Source of the DNA: Pandoraea cepalis
GTDB taxonomy: Bacteria > Pseudomonadota > Gammaproteobacteria > Burkholderiales > Burkholderiaceae
Direction of reading: 5' to 3'
Assembly: GCF_902459665.1 (NCBI RefSeq)
Contig: NZ_CABPSL010000006.1
Coordinates: 62,001 to 126,000 of the forward strand
DNA: 64,000 nucleotides
A program made the translations under genes and the position numbers. The notes beneath the pieces were generated by a model, which ran no database searches, had not been told where the DNA came from, and saw only the letters and a program-made list of their open reading frames with translations. Every line of letters starts with the position of its first letter. Position 1 is the first letter of the stretch. This document shows positions 40,775 through 49,963 of this stretch, piece after piece.

Positions 40775-41476
40775 TCAGAGGGCGATGGCCGCGAGCTTGC
40801 GTTCCCCGAGCGGCGTGACGCGCAACGCGCGCGGCGCCCGGGTGGGTTCGAGCCACTTGGCGTCGAGGCAGGTGCTGAGCAGCGCCGCCCCCAACGCGCC
40901 CCCCAGATGCGGCTTGCGCTCGCTCCAGTCGGGGCAGGTGCAGGCGAAGCGGCGTCGATGGGCGCGAGCCGTGGCGAGGTTGACGCCAACGGCCGTGAGT
41001 CCCTCCACGCCCATATCGGTGAGCACCACGTCGCTACCGTCGATCCGAAGCCAACGGTGCGCATGCATCCGCGAGAAGAGATCGACCGCAACTTCCCCAG
41101 CGAGATGGTCGTAACAGGTCCGCGCGTGGCGAAGCGGTATCGGCGTGGAACGACTGACAGGGACAGAGCGCGGCCGCAGGTCGCGCGTGGCAAGCACGGC
41201 GCTGGCAAGCGCTTCGATGGCCGCCGCGGTCTCGGGCGTGGCGATGCGGAAATAACGATGGCGTCCGCGTGCTTCCTGCGCCAGCACGCCGCCGTCGACC
41301 AGTCGGGCCAGATGGCCGCTTGCACTGGACGGCGACAGCCCGGCCACCAACGCCAACTCCCCCGCCGGACGGGCGGAACCGTCCATCAACGCCCACAGCA
41401 TGGTCATGCGCCCAGCATCGGCGAGCAACGCGGCGAGTGAACTGACGCCGGGGGCGTGATCTCTTGCGATGTCCAC
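40775..41476 (-). CDS. ArsR-type winged helix transcriptional regulator
   Basis: 233 residues from a GTG at 41476 that has an AGGAG site seven bases upstream, which I prefer over the frame extension to 41506. The N-terminal 100 residues are an ArsR/SmtB-like winged helix: GRMTMLWALMDGSARPAGEL, ALVAGLSPSSASGHLARLVD and the wing GRHRYFRIATPE. The C-terminal half (HARTCYDHLAGEVAVDLFSR, then CTCPDWSERKPHLGGALG) is the extension typical of longer ArsR-like repressors seen beside transporters; the Cys and His residues in ACTCPDW might bind metal or sense redox. It is divergent from the P450 gene and likely represses it and the MFS exporter. Confidence 0.82.
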   Translation of the reverse strand: MDIARDHAPGVSSLAALLADAGRMTMLWALMDGSARPAGELALVAGLSPSSASGHLARLVDGGVLAQEARGRHRYFRIATPETAAAIEALASAVLATRDLRPRSVPVSRSTPIPLRHARTCYDHLAGEVAVDLFSRMHAHRWLRIDGSDVVLTDMGVEGLTAVGVNLATARAHRRRFACTCPDWSERKPHLGGALGAALLSTCLDAKWLEPTRAPRALRVTPLGERKLAAIAL

Positions 41477-41611
41477 AGCAGGACTCCTGTAAGGATGATG
41501 AAGCACAGCATCGGCAGTATAGGCTGGGGGATGCGTTCAACACTTCAGCATGGGATGAAACGTGCCGGTCGGCCGATGCGCCATGATGAGTCCCGTTCCC
41601 CTCAAATCGAG

Positions 41612-42850
41612 ATGCCCGCCATGCTTGCCGCCACCGCCGATCTCCTCACCGTGCCGCCGCCCGCCAGTGCGCTGGCCGCCGTCGTGCACCCCAACCCGTA
41701 TCCGTACTACCAGTCGCTCGCCGCGCGACGCCCGTTCGATTTCGATGCCTCGCTCGGTATGTGGGTCGCCGCCAGCCCGCAAGCCATGGCCGCCGTGCTG
41801 CGTCATCCGGCGTGCGGTGTTCGGCCGGCTGGCGCGACCGTCCCCGCGGCATTGGCCAATGGCGCCGCCGGCGACTGGTTCGGCACACTCGTCAGGATGA
41901 ACGACGGCGCCGCGCATGCGGCAATGAAGCCCTGGCTCAAGACTCGACTCGCCACGCTGCATGCCGACGGCGCCACCCTCGACAGGCTGCGCAACGCCAG
42001 CCAGGCCGCCTGTGCAGACGCCTATCTCGCCCAAGGGGAGACGCCCTGCGCGCGCCTCGACGACTTTGTCTTCCGTCAGCCGATCTATGCCCTCGCGGCG
42101 TGGCTGGGCGTTCCTCCCTCACAGTGGGTCGACGTGTACGACGACGTCCGCACGCTGGTCGCGGCGATGGCCGAGTCCACCCAGTCGTCTCCGCGCGCCG
42201 AGAGGCTCGCACGCGGACACAGCGCCGCCACGACGCTTCGCCATCGCGCCATGCGCTGGCTCGACCACGACGCCGCCCCAGGATCTTGGTTGCGCGACAC
42301 GGCCCGAAGCGCGGCACGCGACGAGGCCGTCGACTACGGGGCGCTCACGGCCAATGTCGTGGGCCTCTTTACGCAAACGCATGACGCCTGCGCCGGACTC
42401 GTGGCCAACAGCCTGCGCCGGCTCGCGCAGCACGCGTCGCGCGGCGCTGAGCCCGCCGTCAACGGTGCTCAATCACTACCGGCCAACCTTGCCGTCGCCA
42501 TCACCGCCATCGGCGAGGTGATCCGTCAGGATCCCCCCGTGCAAAACACCCGTCGATTCCTGCACGCGCCCGCCATCATCCATGAACGAACGCTCGCACG
42601 CGGCGATGCCATCCTGGTGGTGCTTGCCGCCGCGCCCGCCGGCGCCGCACCGGACGACGTGGCCTGGACCTTCGGGCACGGCGCCCACACCTGCCCGGGA
42701 CGCTCGCCGGCCAGCACGATCGCCGCCATCGGGGTCCAGACGATACTCGACAGCGATGCCGATCTCGCCGCCATCGCGACCGGCTCGACGTATCACCCGC
42801 TCGGCAACATCCGGATCGCGCGCTTCCACGATGGCGCCAAGATGGCTTGA
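41612..42850 (+). CDS. Cytochrome P450 with altered I-helix
   Basis: 412 residues from the ATG at 41612; in-frame starts at 41576 and 41555 exist and no ribosome site is decisive. Haem-binding FGHGAHTCPG with Cys361, ExxR (Glu302-Arg305, GEVIRQDPPV) and NTRRFL are all present. In the I-helix the usual AGxETT region reads TQTHDACAG: Asp258 keeps the acid, but the conserved Thr is Ala259. Such P450s may use an unusual oxygen-activation route or a peroxygenase mode, or act on polar substrates with their own hydroxyl. No ferredoxin or reductase gene is adjacent. It is divergent from an ArsR repressor and followed by an MFS exporter. Confidence 0.83.
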   Translation: MPAMLAATADLLTVPPPASALAAVVHPNPYPYYQSLAARRPFDFDASLGMWVAASPQAMAAVLRHPACGVRPAGATVPAALANGAAGDWFGTLVRMNDGAAHAAMKPWLKTRLATLHADGATLDRLRNASQAACADAYLAQGETPCARLDDFVFRQPIYALAAWLGVPPSQWVDVYDDVRTLVAAMAESTQSSPRAERLARGHSAATTLRHRAMRWLDHDAAPGSWLRDTARSAARDEAVDYGALTANVVGLFTQTHDACAGLVANSLRRLAQHASRGAEPAVNGAQSLPANLAVAITAIGEVIRQDPPVQNTRRFLHAPAIIHERTLARGDAILVVLAAAPAGAAPDDVAWTFGHGAHTCPGRSPASTIAAIGVQTILDSDADLAAIATGSTYHPLGNIRIARFHDGAKMA

Positions 42851-43063
42851 GGCAAGTGACTGCTTTCGGCGAACTCGTTTTAACCAGCGGAACATGGATT
42901 CCACCCTACAAAACACAGTGAGGCAAATGAAACCCTTGTAAACATAAGGCTCTGCACCAGGGCCCCGCGTGGTCCAGGAATTTCGGGCAGGATGACGCTT
43001 TCGTTGTGCGTACCGCCCGCCGTGGCGTCCCGGTGCGCGCCCGTCCCGTCTTCCGCTGCCCAC

Positions 43064-44452
43064 ATGTCCGACACACACACCGACGGTATGCCCATGCCCG
43101 CCCGGGTATGGGCCGTTGCGACCGTCATGCTCGCGATCTCGCTCGCGGTGCTCGATGGGGCGATTGCCAATGTCGCGCTCCCCACGATCGCGCGCGACCT
43201 CAACGCCAGTCCCGCCACGTCGATCTGGATCGTCAACGCTTACCAGCTCGCCATCACCATCTCGCTGCTGCCGCTCGCCGCACTCGGCGAGATTGTGAGT
43301 TACCGCCGCGTCTATACCGTCGGGCTCGCGCTGTTCACCGTCGCCTCGCTTGGCTGCGCGCTCTCGGATTCGCTCGTCACGCTCACGCTCGCACGCGTGG
43401 TGCAGGGCTTCGGGGCGGCAGGCATCATGAGTGTGAACACCGCGCTGGTGAAAGCCATCTACCCGTCGCGCTGGCTCGGGCGCGGCGTCTCGCTCAACGC
43501 GCTCATCGTTGCCATCTCATCCGCTGCGGGCCCGACGATTGCCGCCGGCGTGCTGTCCATCGCGCACTGGCCGTGGCTCTTTGCCATCAACGTGCCGCTC
43601 GGCGTCGTCGCCTTTGTCATCGCCGTGCGCTCGCTGCCCGACACGGCCCGCGCCTCGCACCCCTTCGACTGGACTGGGGCCCTGTTGAGTGCGCTCACCT
43701 TCGGCTTGCTCATCTCCGGCATCGACGCCTTCGGGCATGGTCAGGCACGCTGGCTGGTGGCGCTCGAAGTCGCCGCCGCGATCGTCATCGGCACGGTCTT
43801 CGTGCGACGCCAACGCACCCAGCCGGTGCCACTGTTGCCGCTGGACCTGCTCCGCATTCCGATTTTCGGGCTGTCGATCTGCACGTCGATGGCGTCGTTC
43901 TGCGCGCAAATGCTCGCGTATGTCGCGCTGCCCTTCTTCCTGCAGGATTCGCTGGGCTTTGATCGTGTGCAGACCGGCTTGCTGATGACGGCCTGGCCGC
44001 TCACCATCGTTGTCGTCGCGCCGCTGGCCGGGCGCCTGCTGGAGTATTACAAGCCCGGCCTGCTCGGTGCGATTGGTCTGGCGGCGTTCGCCCTCGGCCT
44101 GCTCGCGCTCGGCCTGCTGCCCGCGCACCCGCAATCGGCCGACATCGTCTGGCGCATGGCCCTGTGCGGCTTCGGCTTCGGACTGTTCCAGTCGCCCAAC
44201 AACTACGCGATGCTCATGGCCGCGCCCGCCCATCGCAGCGGCGGCGCGAGTGGCATGCTGGGCACTGCGCGCCTGACCGGGCAGACGACGGGTGCGGCGC
44301 TCGTGGCCCTCATCTTCAGCGTCGCCCCGTCGGGCTTCGGCACGCGCGCCTCGCTCTATGTCGCGGCGGCGTTCGCTGCAGTCGCGGCCGTGGTGAGCAG
44401 CCTGCGTACGCTGCCCGCGGCCCAGCCCGACGCGAATTCGGCACGCGGATGA
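43064..44452 (+). CDS. MFS transporter, DHA2 (drug:H+ antiporter-2) type
   Basis: 462 residues from MSDTHTDGMP at 43064; a longer form from 42992 is possible. The N-terminal VWAVATVMLAISLAVLDGAI is followed by VALPTIARDLNASPATSIW, the motif of the DHA2/EmrB-QacA family, and LARVVQGFGAAGIMSVNTAL is also typical; about 14 hydrophobic segments are present. It should expel a drug-like or aromatic compound with proton antiport. It lies 213 bp after the P450 gene, so P450 plus exporter under an ArsR-type repressor look like a detoxification or product-export unit. Confidence 0.87.
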   Translation: MSDTHTDGMPMPARVWAVATVMLAISLAVLDGAIANVALPTIARDLNASPATSIWIVNAYQLAITISLLPLAALGEIVSYRRVYTVGLALFTVASLGCALSDSLVTLTLARVVQGFGAAGIMSVNTALVKAIYPSRWLGRGVSLNALIVAISSAAGPTIAAGVLSIAHWPWLFAINVPLGVVAFVIAVRSLPDTARASHPFDWTGALLSALTFGLLISGIDAFGHGQARWLVALEVAAAIVIGTVFVRRQRTQPVPLLPLDLLRIPIFGLSICTSMASFCAQMLAYVALPFFLQDSLGFDRVQTGLLMTAWPLTIVVVAPLAGRLLEYYKPGLLGAIGLAAFALGLLALGLLPAHPQSADIVWRMALCGFGFGLFQSPNNYAMLMAAPAHRSGGASGMLGTARLTGQTTGAALVALIFSVAPSGFGTRASLYVAAAFAAVAAVVSSLRTLPAAQPDANSARG

Positions 44453-44552
44453 GCGTCGTGCAGCGCTCGCCCGAGCGCCTCCATCCGGCCGACCGTCCGG
44501 CCGTGCTACACTGCCGACCTTTTACGGCTCGCCTGTGCGGGCCGCAAATGCC

Positions 44553-45806
44553 ATGAGCTTCTGCGCCATCGATTTCGGCACTTCGAATTCTGCCGTCGCC
44601 GTGCAAGACGGCGCCGCCATGCGTCTGGTCGAGCTGGAAGCCGGCTACGGCACGCTGCCGACCGCCGTATTCTTCAACGCCGATGAAGGTGGCCGCGTGT
44701 CGTTTGGCCGTCAAGCCGTCGCCGATTACGTCGATGGTTACGACGGGCGCCTCATGCGCTCGCTCAAAAGCCTGCTCGGCTCCTCCCTGATCGAAAGCAC
44801 GACCGACCTCGGTAACGGGTCGGCGATGCGCTATATCGACATCATCGCCACGTTCCTGCGCCATCTGCGCACGCACGCGCTGAAGGCCAGCGGCGGCGAT
44901 CTGCGTCATGTGGTCATGGGTCGCCCCGTGTTTTTCGTCGACGACGATCCGCGCGCCGACGCAGCCGCGCAACGCTCGCTCGAACAAAGCGCACGCGACG
45001 TAGGGTTCCATGACGTGCATTTCCAGTTCGAGCCGATTGCAGCCGCGTTCGATTACGAATCGCGTCTGAGCGATGAACAGCAGGTGCTCGTCATCGATAT
45101 TGGCGGCGGCACCTCGGACTTCTCGCTGGTGCGTGTCGGACCGGAACGGGCACGCCATCTCGATCGCAAGGACGACGTGCTTGCCCACCACGGCGTGCAT
45201 ATCGCCGGCACGGACTTCGACCGCCGCATCGAGTTGGCCACGATCCTGCGCGAACTCGGTTACAAGGCGCTCGGTCCCGACGGCAAGGAAGTGCCGAACC
45301 GGATCTATTTCGATCTGGCAACCTGGCATCTGATCAACACGGTCTACACGCCGAAGCGCGTTGGCGAACTGGCGCTCACGGCGCATCTGTACGCCGACCC
45401 TGCCCATCACCGGCGCCTGATGCGCACGGTCGAGCAACGCCTTGGACACGCGCTCGTCGGTCATGCCGAAGACGCGAAGATCAACGTCGCCTCAGGCGGC
45501 GAGACGCGCATCGATCTGTCGGTGATCGAACGCGATCTCGCGGTCGCGTTCTCGGAAGCGGGCCTGGTGGAAGCGGTCAGCGACGAAATCGCGAGCATCA
45601 CGGCAGGCGCCGTGCATACGGCGGCGTTGGCCGGCCTGCGCGCCGAGGATGTCGATGCGCTCTACTTCACCGGCGGCTCCACGGGGCTGCGCAGCCTTTC
45701 CGGTGCCATGTGCGCGGCCTTTCCGAAAGCAACACCGGTATTCGGCGACCGTCTCGCCAGCGTGGCGCTGGGTCTGGGCATTCACGCCAGGCGCGTGTTT
45801 TCCTGA
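44553..45806 (+). CDS. Hsp70 family protein, YegD-like
   Basis: 417 residues, shorter than DnaK because only the actin-like ATPase domain is present. FCAIDFGTSNSAVAV is the phosphate-1 loop, VLVIDIGGGTSDFSLVRVG the phosphate-2 motif, and YFTGGSTGLRSLSGAMCAAF the adenosine motif, all as in E. coli YegD. There is no substrate-binding domain. The role of YegD proteins is unsettled; they are treated as putative atypical chaperones. The start at 44553 follows a GTG at 44535 in the same frame; I chose the ATG because MSFCAIDFGTSNS is the usual N-terminus. Convergent with the AMP nucleosidase gene. Confidence 0.9.
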   Translation: MSFCAIDFGTSNSAVAVQDGAAMRLVELEAGYGTLPTAVFFNADEGGRVSFGRQAVADYVDGYDGRLMRSLKSLLGSSLIESTTDLGNGSAMRYIDIIATFLRHLRTHALKASGGDLRHVVMGRPVFFVDDDPRADAAAQRSLEQSARDVGFHDVHFQFEPIAAAFDYESRLSDEQQVLVIDIGGGTSDFSLVRVGPERARHLDRKDDVLAHHGVHIAGTDFDRRIELATILRELGYKALGPDGKEVPNRIYFDLATWHLINTVYTPKRVGELALTAHLYADPAHHRRLMRTVEQRLGHALVGHAEDAKINVASGGETRIDLSVIERDLAVAFSEAGLVEAVSDEIASITAGAVHTAALAGLRAEDVDALYFTGGSTGLRSLSGAMCAAFPKATPVFGDRLASVALGLGIHARRVFS

Positions 45807-45823
45807 GCGGTCGCCGGCGTCCG

Positions 45824-47323
45824 TTACTGAAACGCGACTTCGTTGAAACTGCGCAGCTTGCGACTGTGCAGACGATCCAGACCGTTATTGCGCAGCAGTT
45901 CCATCGCCTTCACGCCGATCTTCAGATGCTGGTCGACGCGCTCGCGATAGAACCGGTCCGCCATGCCGGGCAGCTTCAGCTCCCCGTGCAGCGGCTTGTC
46001 GCTCACGCAGAGCAAGGTGCCATACGGCACCCGGAAACGGAAGCCGTTCGCCGCAATCGTCGCACTCTCCATGTCGAGCGCAATCGCCCGGCTTTGACTC
46101 ATGCGCTGCACCGGCTCGCGGTGATCGCGCAATTCCCAGTTGCGATTGTCGACAGTGACGACCGTGCCCGTGCGCATCACGCGCTTGAGTTCAAAGTCGT
46201 CGAGTTGCGTGACGTCGGCCACGGCACGCTCAAGCGCGACCTGCACCTCGGCCAGCGGCGGCACCGGCACCCATAGCGGCAGATCGTCGTCGAGCACGTG
46301 ATCCTCGCGCACGTACCCGTGCGCCAGGCAGTAGTCGCCCAAGCGCTGCGAGTTGCGCAGCCCTGCGCAGTGACCCAGCATGACCCAGGCATGCGGGCGC
46401 AGCACGGCGATGTGATCGGTGATGGTCTTCGCGTTGGAAGGCCCCACGCCGATATTGACCATCGTGATGCCCGTGTTGTCCGGGCGCACGAGGTGATATG
46501 CCGGCATCTGTGGCAGGCGCGGCGGCGGCGTGCCCCGCGCGTCGAGCGCGGCAATGTTCTGGTTCCAGTGCGTGACGTTGCCCGGTTCGACGAACGCCGT
46601 GTACTGACTGCGGTATTCGCGCAAGGCCGGATCGTCGGTCGCGCTCATCAGCTCGCGTCCCAGTTCGACGAACTCGTCGATATAGAACTGGTAGTTCGTG
46701 AAGAGCACGTAGTTCTGAAAATTTTCGGGCGAGGTCGCTGTGTAATGGCGCAGGCGATGCAGCGAATAATCCACGCGCGGCGCCGTGAACAGAGCGAGCG
46801 GCAAGATCTCGCCGGGCATGGGATCGCGCGTGCCGTTCACGATGCTGTCGTCCATCGTTGCCAGATCGGGCACGTCGAACGCGGTGCGCATGGCGCGCAG
46901 GTGTGTCTGATCGAGATCGCCTTCGAGGTACACGCCGTCCTGATAGGCGAAGTGCACAGGGATCGGCTCGTCGGAGACGCCCACTTCGAAGGCCACGCCG
47001 TGATTGTGCGCCAGACGGCGAAGCTGCTCGACGTAGTAGTTTTCGAACAGATCCGGTCGCGTGACCGTCGTCTGATAGCTGCCCGGCCCCGATACAAAGC
47101 CATAGGACAGGCGCTTGTCCAACTGGGTAATGTCTTCGGTGGTGATGCGAATGAACGGATAGTGCGCACTCACGCGCCGCGCCGCCTCCTTCTGCGTGGC
47201 GAAGCGGTCGAAAGCGGCGCGGAGGTACGCCGTGTTGGCATCGTAAATCGTCTTCAGGTAGGCGACGGCTTCCACCGGATCCGCGATCGATCGGGTGGCA
47301 TGGACCGGTTCTTGTTCGGACAT
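45824..47323 (-). CDS. amn: AMP nucleosidase
   Basis: 499 residues, close to E. coli Amn (484). The N-terminal AMP nucleosidase domain (AVAYLKTIYDANTAYLRAAF, then RFATQKEAARRVSAHYPFIR) precedes a phosphorylase-type domain with MVNIGVGPSNAKTITDHIAV, HAWVMLGHCAGLRNSQRLGD and the ribose-binding Glu in ALDMESATIAANGFRFRVPY. It hydrolyses AMP to adenine and ribose 5-phosphate and adjusts adenylate pools. The start at 47323 (MSEQEPV) is taken over a TTG two codons earlier. It lies 22 bp after the glucokinase-regulator gene on the same strand, so it may be the last gene of the sugar-catabolic transcript. Confidence 0.93.
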   Translation of the reverse strand: MSEQEPVHATRSIADPVEAVAYLKTIYDANTAYLRAAFDRFATQKEAARRVSAHYPFIRITTEDITQLDKRLSYGFVSGPGSYQTTVTRPDLFENYYVEQLRRLAHNHGVAFEVGVSDEPIPVHFAYQDGVYLEGDLDQTHLRAMRTAFDVPDLATMDDSIVNGTRDPMPGEILPLALFTAPRVDYSLHRLRHYTATSPENFQNYVLFTNYQFYIDEFVELGRELMSATDDPALREYRSQYTAFVEPGNVTHWNQNIAALDARGTPPPRLPQMPAYHLVRPDNTGITMVNIGVGPSNAKTITDHIAVLRPHAWVMLGHCAGLRNSQRLGDYCLAHGYVREDHVLDDDLPLWVPVPPLAEVQVALERAVADVTQLDDFELKRVMRTGTVVTVDNRNWELRDHREPVQRMSQSRAIALDMESATIAANGFRFRVPYGTLLCVSDKPLHGELKLPGMADRFYRERVDQHLKIGVKAMELLRNNGLDRLHSRKLRSFNEVAFQ

Positions 47324-47345
47324 GCGCAAACCTCTTCTGTCTTAA

Positions 47346-49244
47346 TCATGAGGGGGAGTATGCGCCCATTGTGACACGACCGGCAGGCGTCTCCGCGTCC
47401 CGTCCGCTGCCGTGGCCAAGCCAGTCGAGCGCGCCCTCGCCGGCCGTCTCCGCCCCTGGCCCGGCGCGCCGTATCGCCACGCCCACGGCGAGCACGTCGA
47501 TCGCCGCGAGGTGCAGAATTCTCGCGATCATCGTCACGTGAGCGCCCATCGTCTCGACGTGATCGTTGGGCAGCACGAGCGTCGCCTTGCGCGCCAGCGG
47601 CGAGTTGCGCGCCGTTAGCGCAATCACTTTCGCACCGCGCGCCACGGCGATGTCGACCGCGCGGTTCAGATCCGCCGAGCGGCCCGACGCGGAAATGGCG
47701 ACCACCACATCGCCGTCTCCCAACAGCGCTGCCGACGCCTGCAACAGATACGGGTCGCCGTACGCGATGGTCGGCATGCCGAAGCGGAAGAACTTGTAGT
47801 GCGCGTCCTGCGCGATCACGCCGGAGTTGCCCAGCCCGTAGAACTCGATGCGGCGGGCACCATCGAGCAAGGTGACGGCCGCCTCGAGCGTGCGCGCGTC
47901 GAGATGCTCGCGCATCTGCAGAATCGACGACACGGTGTTGTCGAGCACCTTGGCGCTGAATTCCGCCGCCGAGTCGCCCACGTGCACCTGTCCATGACGC
48001 ACCGGCAGCGTGCCGGTCAGCGCACTCGCGAGTTTGAGTTTGAAGTCCGACAGTCCCTGACAGCCGAGCTTGCGGCAAAAGCGAATGACCGTGGGCTGGC
48101 TCACCCGCGCCAGACGCGCGATTTCCGACACCGGCTCCGCGAGCAGCGCACGCGGTTGCTTGAGCGCGAGTTCGGCCACGCGCTGCTCGGCCGGGCTCAA
48201 CCGGTCACGCAACCGATGCAGACGGTCGATCAGCGCGCCCGCGCCCGCCGCATGCGTGCCGAGCTGTTCGGCAAGGATGGCGGACGTGCCCAGGAACGCC
48301 GGATGGTCGGCCGTAATGACGTAAGTCGGAATCGCCTTCAAATACGCCTCGAATCGCCCCTTCGCCTCGAAACGCTGACGAAACGGTGAGTCCTCGAACA
48401 ACGTGCCGAGCTTCGGAATCACGCCGCCCCCCAAGTACACGCCGCCCACCGCGCCCAGCGACACCGCGACATTGCCCGCGAGCGTGCCCAGCATCGCGCA
48501 AAAGCAATCGACGGTCTCACGCGCGAGCGGATCGCCCGCCTGGGCGAGCTTTACGATGGCAGGCGTCTCCAGCGATGGCGCCGGGCGGCCGTCTCGCGCC
48601 GCCAAGGCTTGATAGACGAGCGCCATGCCGGGACCGGCCACCAGACGCTCGAACGACACATGCGGGAACTGCTTCCATGCGTAGCGCAGCACCTCGATTT
48701 CGCGCTCGTCCGCCGGCGCGAACGTCGTGTGCCCGCCTTCGCTGCCGAGCGCGATCCAGCGGTCTGCCGCCGGAATCAGGCCGGACACCCCAACGCCGGT
48801 GCCCGGACCGAGCAAGCCGATCACACCGCCCGGCTGCGGTTCGCCGCCGCCCACCTGACGCCGCTGTGCCTCGGACAGGTAAGGCAGCGCCATCGCCAGT
48901 GCGGTGAAATCGTTGACGACCAGCAGCGTCTCGAAGCGCAGCGCACGGCGTGTCGCTTCAATCGAGAAGTGCCAGTCGCGATTCGTCATGCGCACCTCGT
49001 CACCGGCAATCGGATTCGCAATCGCGATCGCGGCATGCCGCACCGGCTCAGCGTGATCGGCCTCGTCAAGATACGCACGGATGACTTCGGGAACGCCGGA
49101 GAAATCGTCGCAAGCATAGTCGCGGATCTCGACGAGATCGCCGGGTGCGACTTCCAGCGCGAACCGGGCGTTGGTACCGCCGATGTCGGCCAGCAGTCGG
49201 GGACCGCTTACGTGTGGAGGATTATTCCTCACTCCAGAAGACAT
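47346..49244 (-). CDS. glk: Bifunctional glucokinase / HexR-type RpiR regulator
   Basis: 632 residues. Residues 15-330 form a glucokinase (phosphate loop [59 protein letters not shown]). Residues about 340-420 form an RpiR winged helix-turn-helix ([20 protein letters not shown] and [20 protein letters not shown]) and 460-600 a SIS sugar-phosphate-binding domain ([40 protein letters not shown]). The fusion is typical of Burkholderia and relatives. The kinase makes glucose 6-phosphate; the regulator, as in HexR, would sense 2-keto-3-deoxy-6-phosphogluconate and release the palindrome at 51596. It overlaps pgl by 23 bp in the same transcript. Confidence 0.94.
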   Translation of the reverse strand: MSSGVRNNPPHVSGPRLLADIGGTNARFALEVAPGDLVEIRDYACDDFSGVPEVIRAYLDEADHAEPVRHAAIAIANPIAGDEVRMTNRDWHFSIEATRRALRFETLLVVNDFTALAMALPYLSEAQRRQVGGGEPQPGGVIGLLGPGTGVGVSGLIPAADRWIALGSEGGHTTFAPADEREIEVLRYAWKQFPHVSFERLVAGPGMALVYQALAARDGRPAPSLETPAIVKLAQAGDPLARETVDCFCAMLGTLAGNVAVSLGAVGGVYLGGGVIPKLGTLFEDSPFRQRFEAKGRFEAYLKAIPTYVITADHPAFLGTSAILAEQLGTHAAGAGALIDRLHRLRDRLSPAEQRVAELALKQPRALLAEPVSEIARLARVSQPTVIRFCRKLGCQGLSDFKLKLASALTGTLPVRHGQVHVGDSAAEFSAKVLDNTVSSILQMREHLDARTLEAAVTLLDGARRIEFYGLGNSGVIAQDAHYKFFRFGMPTIAYGDPYLLQASAALLGDGDVVVAISASGRSADLNRAVDIAVARGAKVIALTARNSPLARKATLVLPNDHVETMGAHVTMIARILHLAAIDVLAVGVAIRRAGPGAETAGEGALDWLGHGSGRDAETPAGRVTMGAYSPS

Positions 49245-49899
49245 CGATGTTCACTCCTTCACAGTGGATCAGCCGGGAGATGGCGTTGTCCTGCACCTCG
49301 GCCTGCGCCGCTTCGAAGACGGCGCGTTTGGCCGGGCCTTGAATTTGCAGCAAGAGGCGCTCGCAGGACGCGAGCGCGGCGAGCGACCATGACACGCGCA
49401 GGTGCGGCGCGTGCTGCGGCTGCACGAGCACGAATTTGTCGTGTGTGGCGATGGCGTCGTGCCATTGCGCCGCGTCGGCGAAGAGCGACGCCGTATGGCC
49501 GTCCTCGCCCATGCCGAGCACGGCCACTTGCGGCACGCCATGCCTCCACGTGTCGTTGAGCGTTCTCACCTGCAGCGCGGCGGACGTCGCGGTGTCCACC
49601 AGCGGCAACCAGTGCGCACCCGTCGCACCGGGCAGCAGTGTCTCGGCCACCAGCCGGGCATTGCTCTCGGCGTGCGTGGGCGGCAGCCAGCGATCGTCCA
49701 CGAGCGTGATGTCAATGTCGCGCCACGCCACGGGAAGCCGGGCCAGTTGCAAGAGAAATGCCTTCGGACTCGTGCCGCCCGATACAGCCAGCAACGCGCG
49801 CGGACGAATCGTCAAGGCTTCGTCGAGCCGTGCAACGACGGCGTTGGCGAGCGCCAGCGCCTGTGTCTGCCGGGTGGGGAAGGTGCGCCAGTGGATCAT
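49222..49899 (-). CDS. pgl: 6-phosphogluconolactonase
   Basis: 225 residues from the ATG at 49899, the size of DevB-type lactonases. Motifs: [18 protein letters not shown] (phosphate loop), [20 protein letters not shown] (the DERWVP-equivalent box) and [20 protein letters not shown] (the [23 protein letters not shown] box with catalytic His). It hydrolyses 6-phosphogluconolactone made by the product of the adjacent zwf gene. It overlaps the glucokinase/HexR gene and follows zwf after about 65 bp. Confidence 0.92.
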   Translation of the reverse strand: MIHWRTFPTRQTQALALANAVVARLDEALTIRPRALLAVSGGTSPKAFLLQLARLPVAWRDIDITLVDDRWLPPTHAESNARLVAETLLPGATGAHWLPLVDTATSAALQVRTLNDTWRHGVPQVAVLGMGEDGHTASLFADAAQWHDAIATHDKFVLVQPQHAPHLRVSWSLAALASCERLLLQIQGPAKRAVFEAAQAEVQDNAISRLIHCEGVNIDVFWSEE

Positions 49900-49963
49900 G
49901 GGTGTTTGCCTCCGGTTGACATGACGTCGGACCGACGCGCCGGGCCTCGCCCGGCGATCCGCC

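Noticed and set aside
49222-49260. Frameshift or fusion between pgl and the glucokinase/HexR gene
   Set aside because: The 23-bp overlap is between two complete genes in different frames, each with its proper start and stop.
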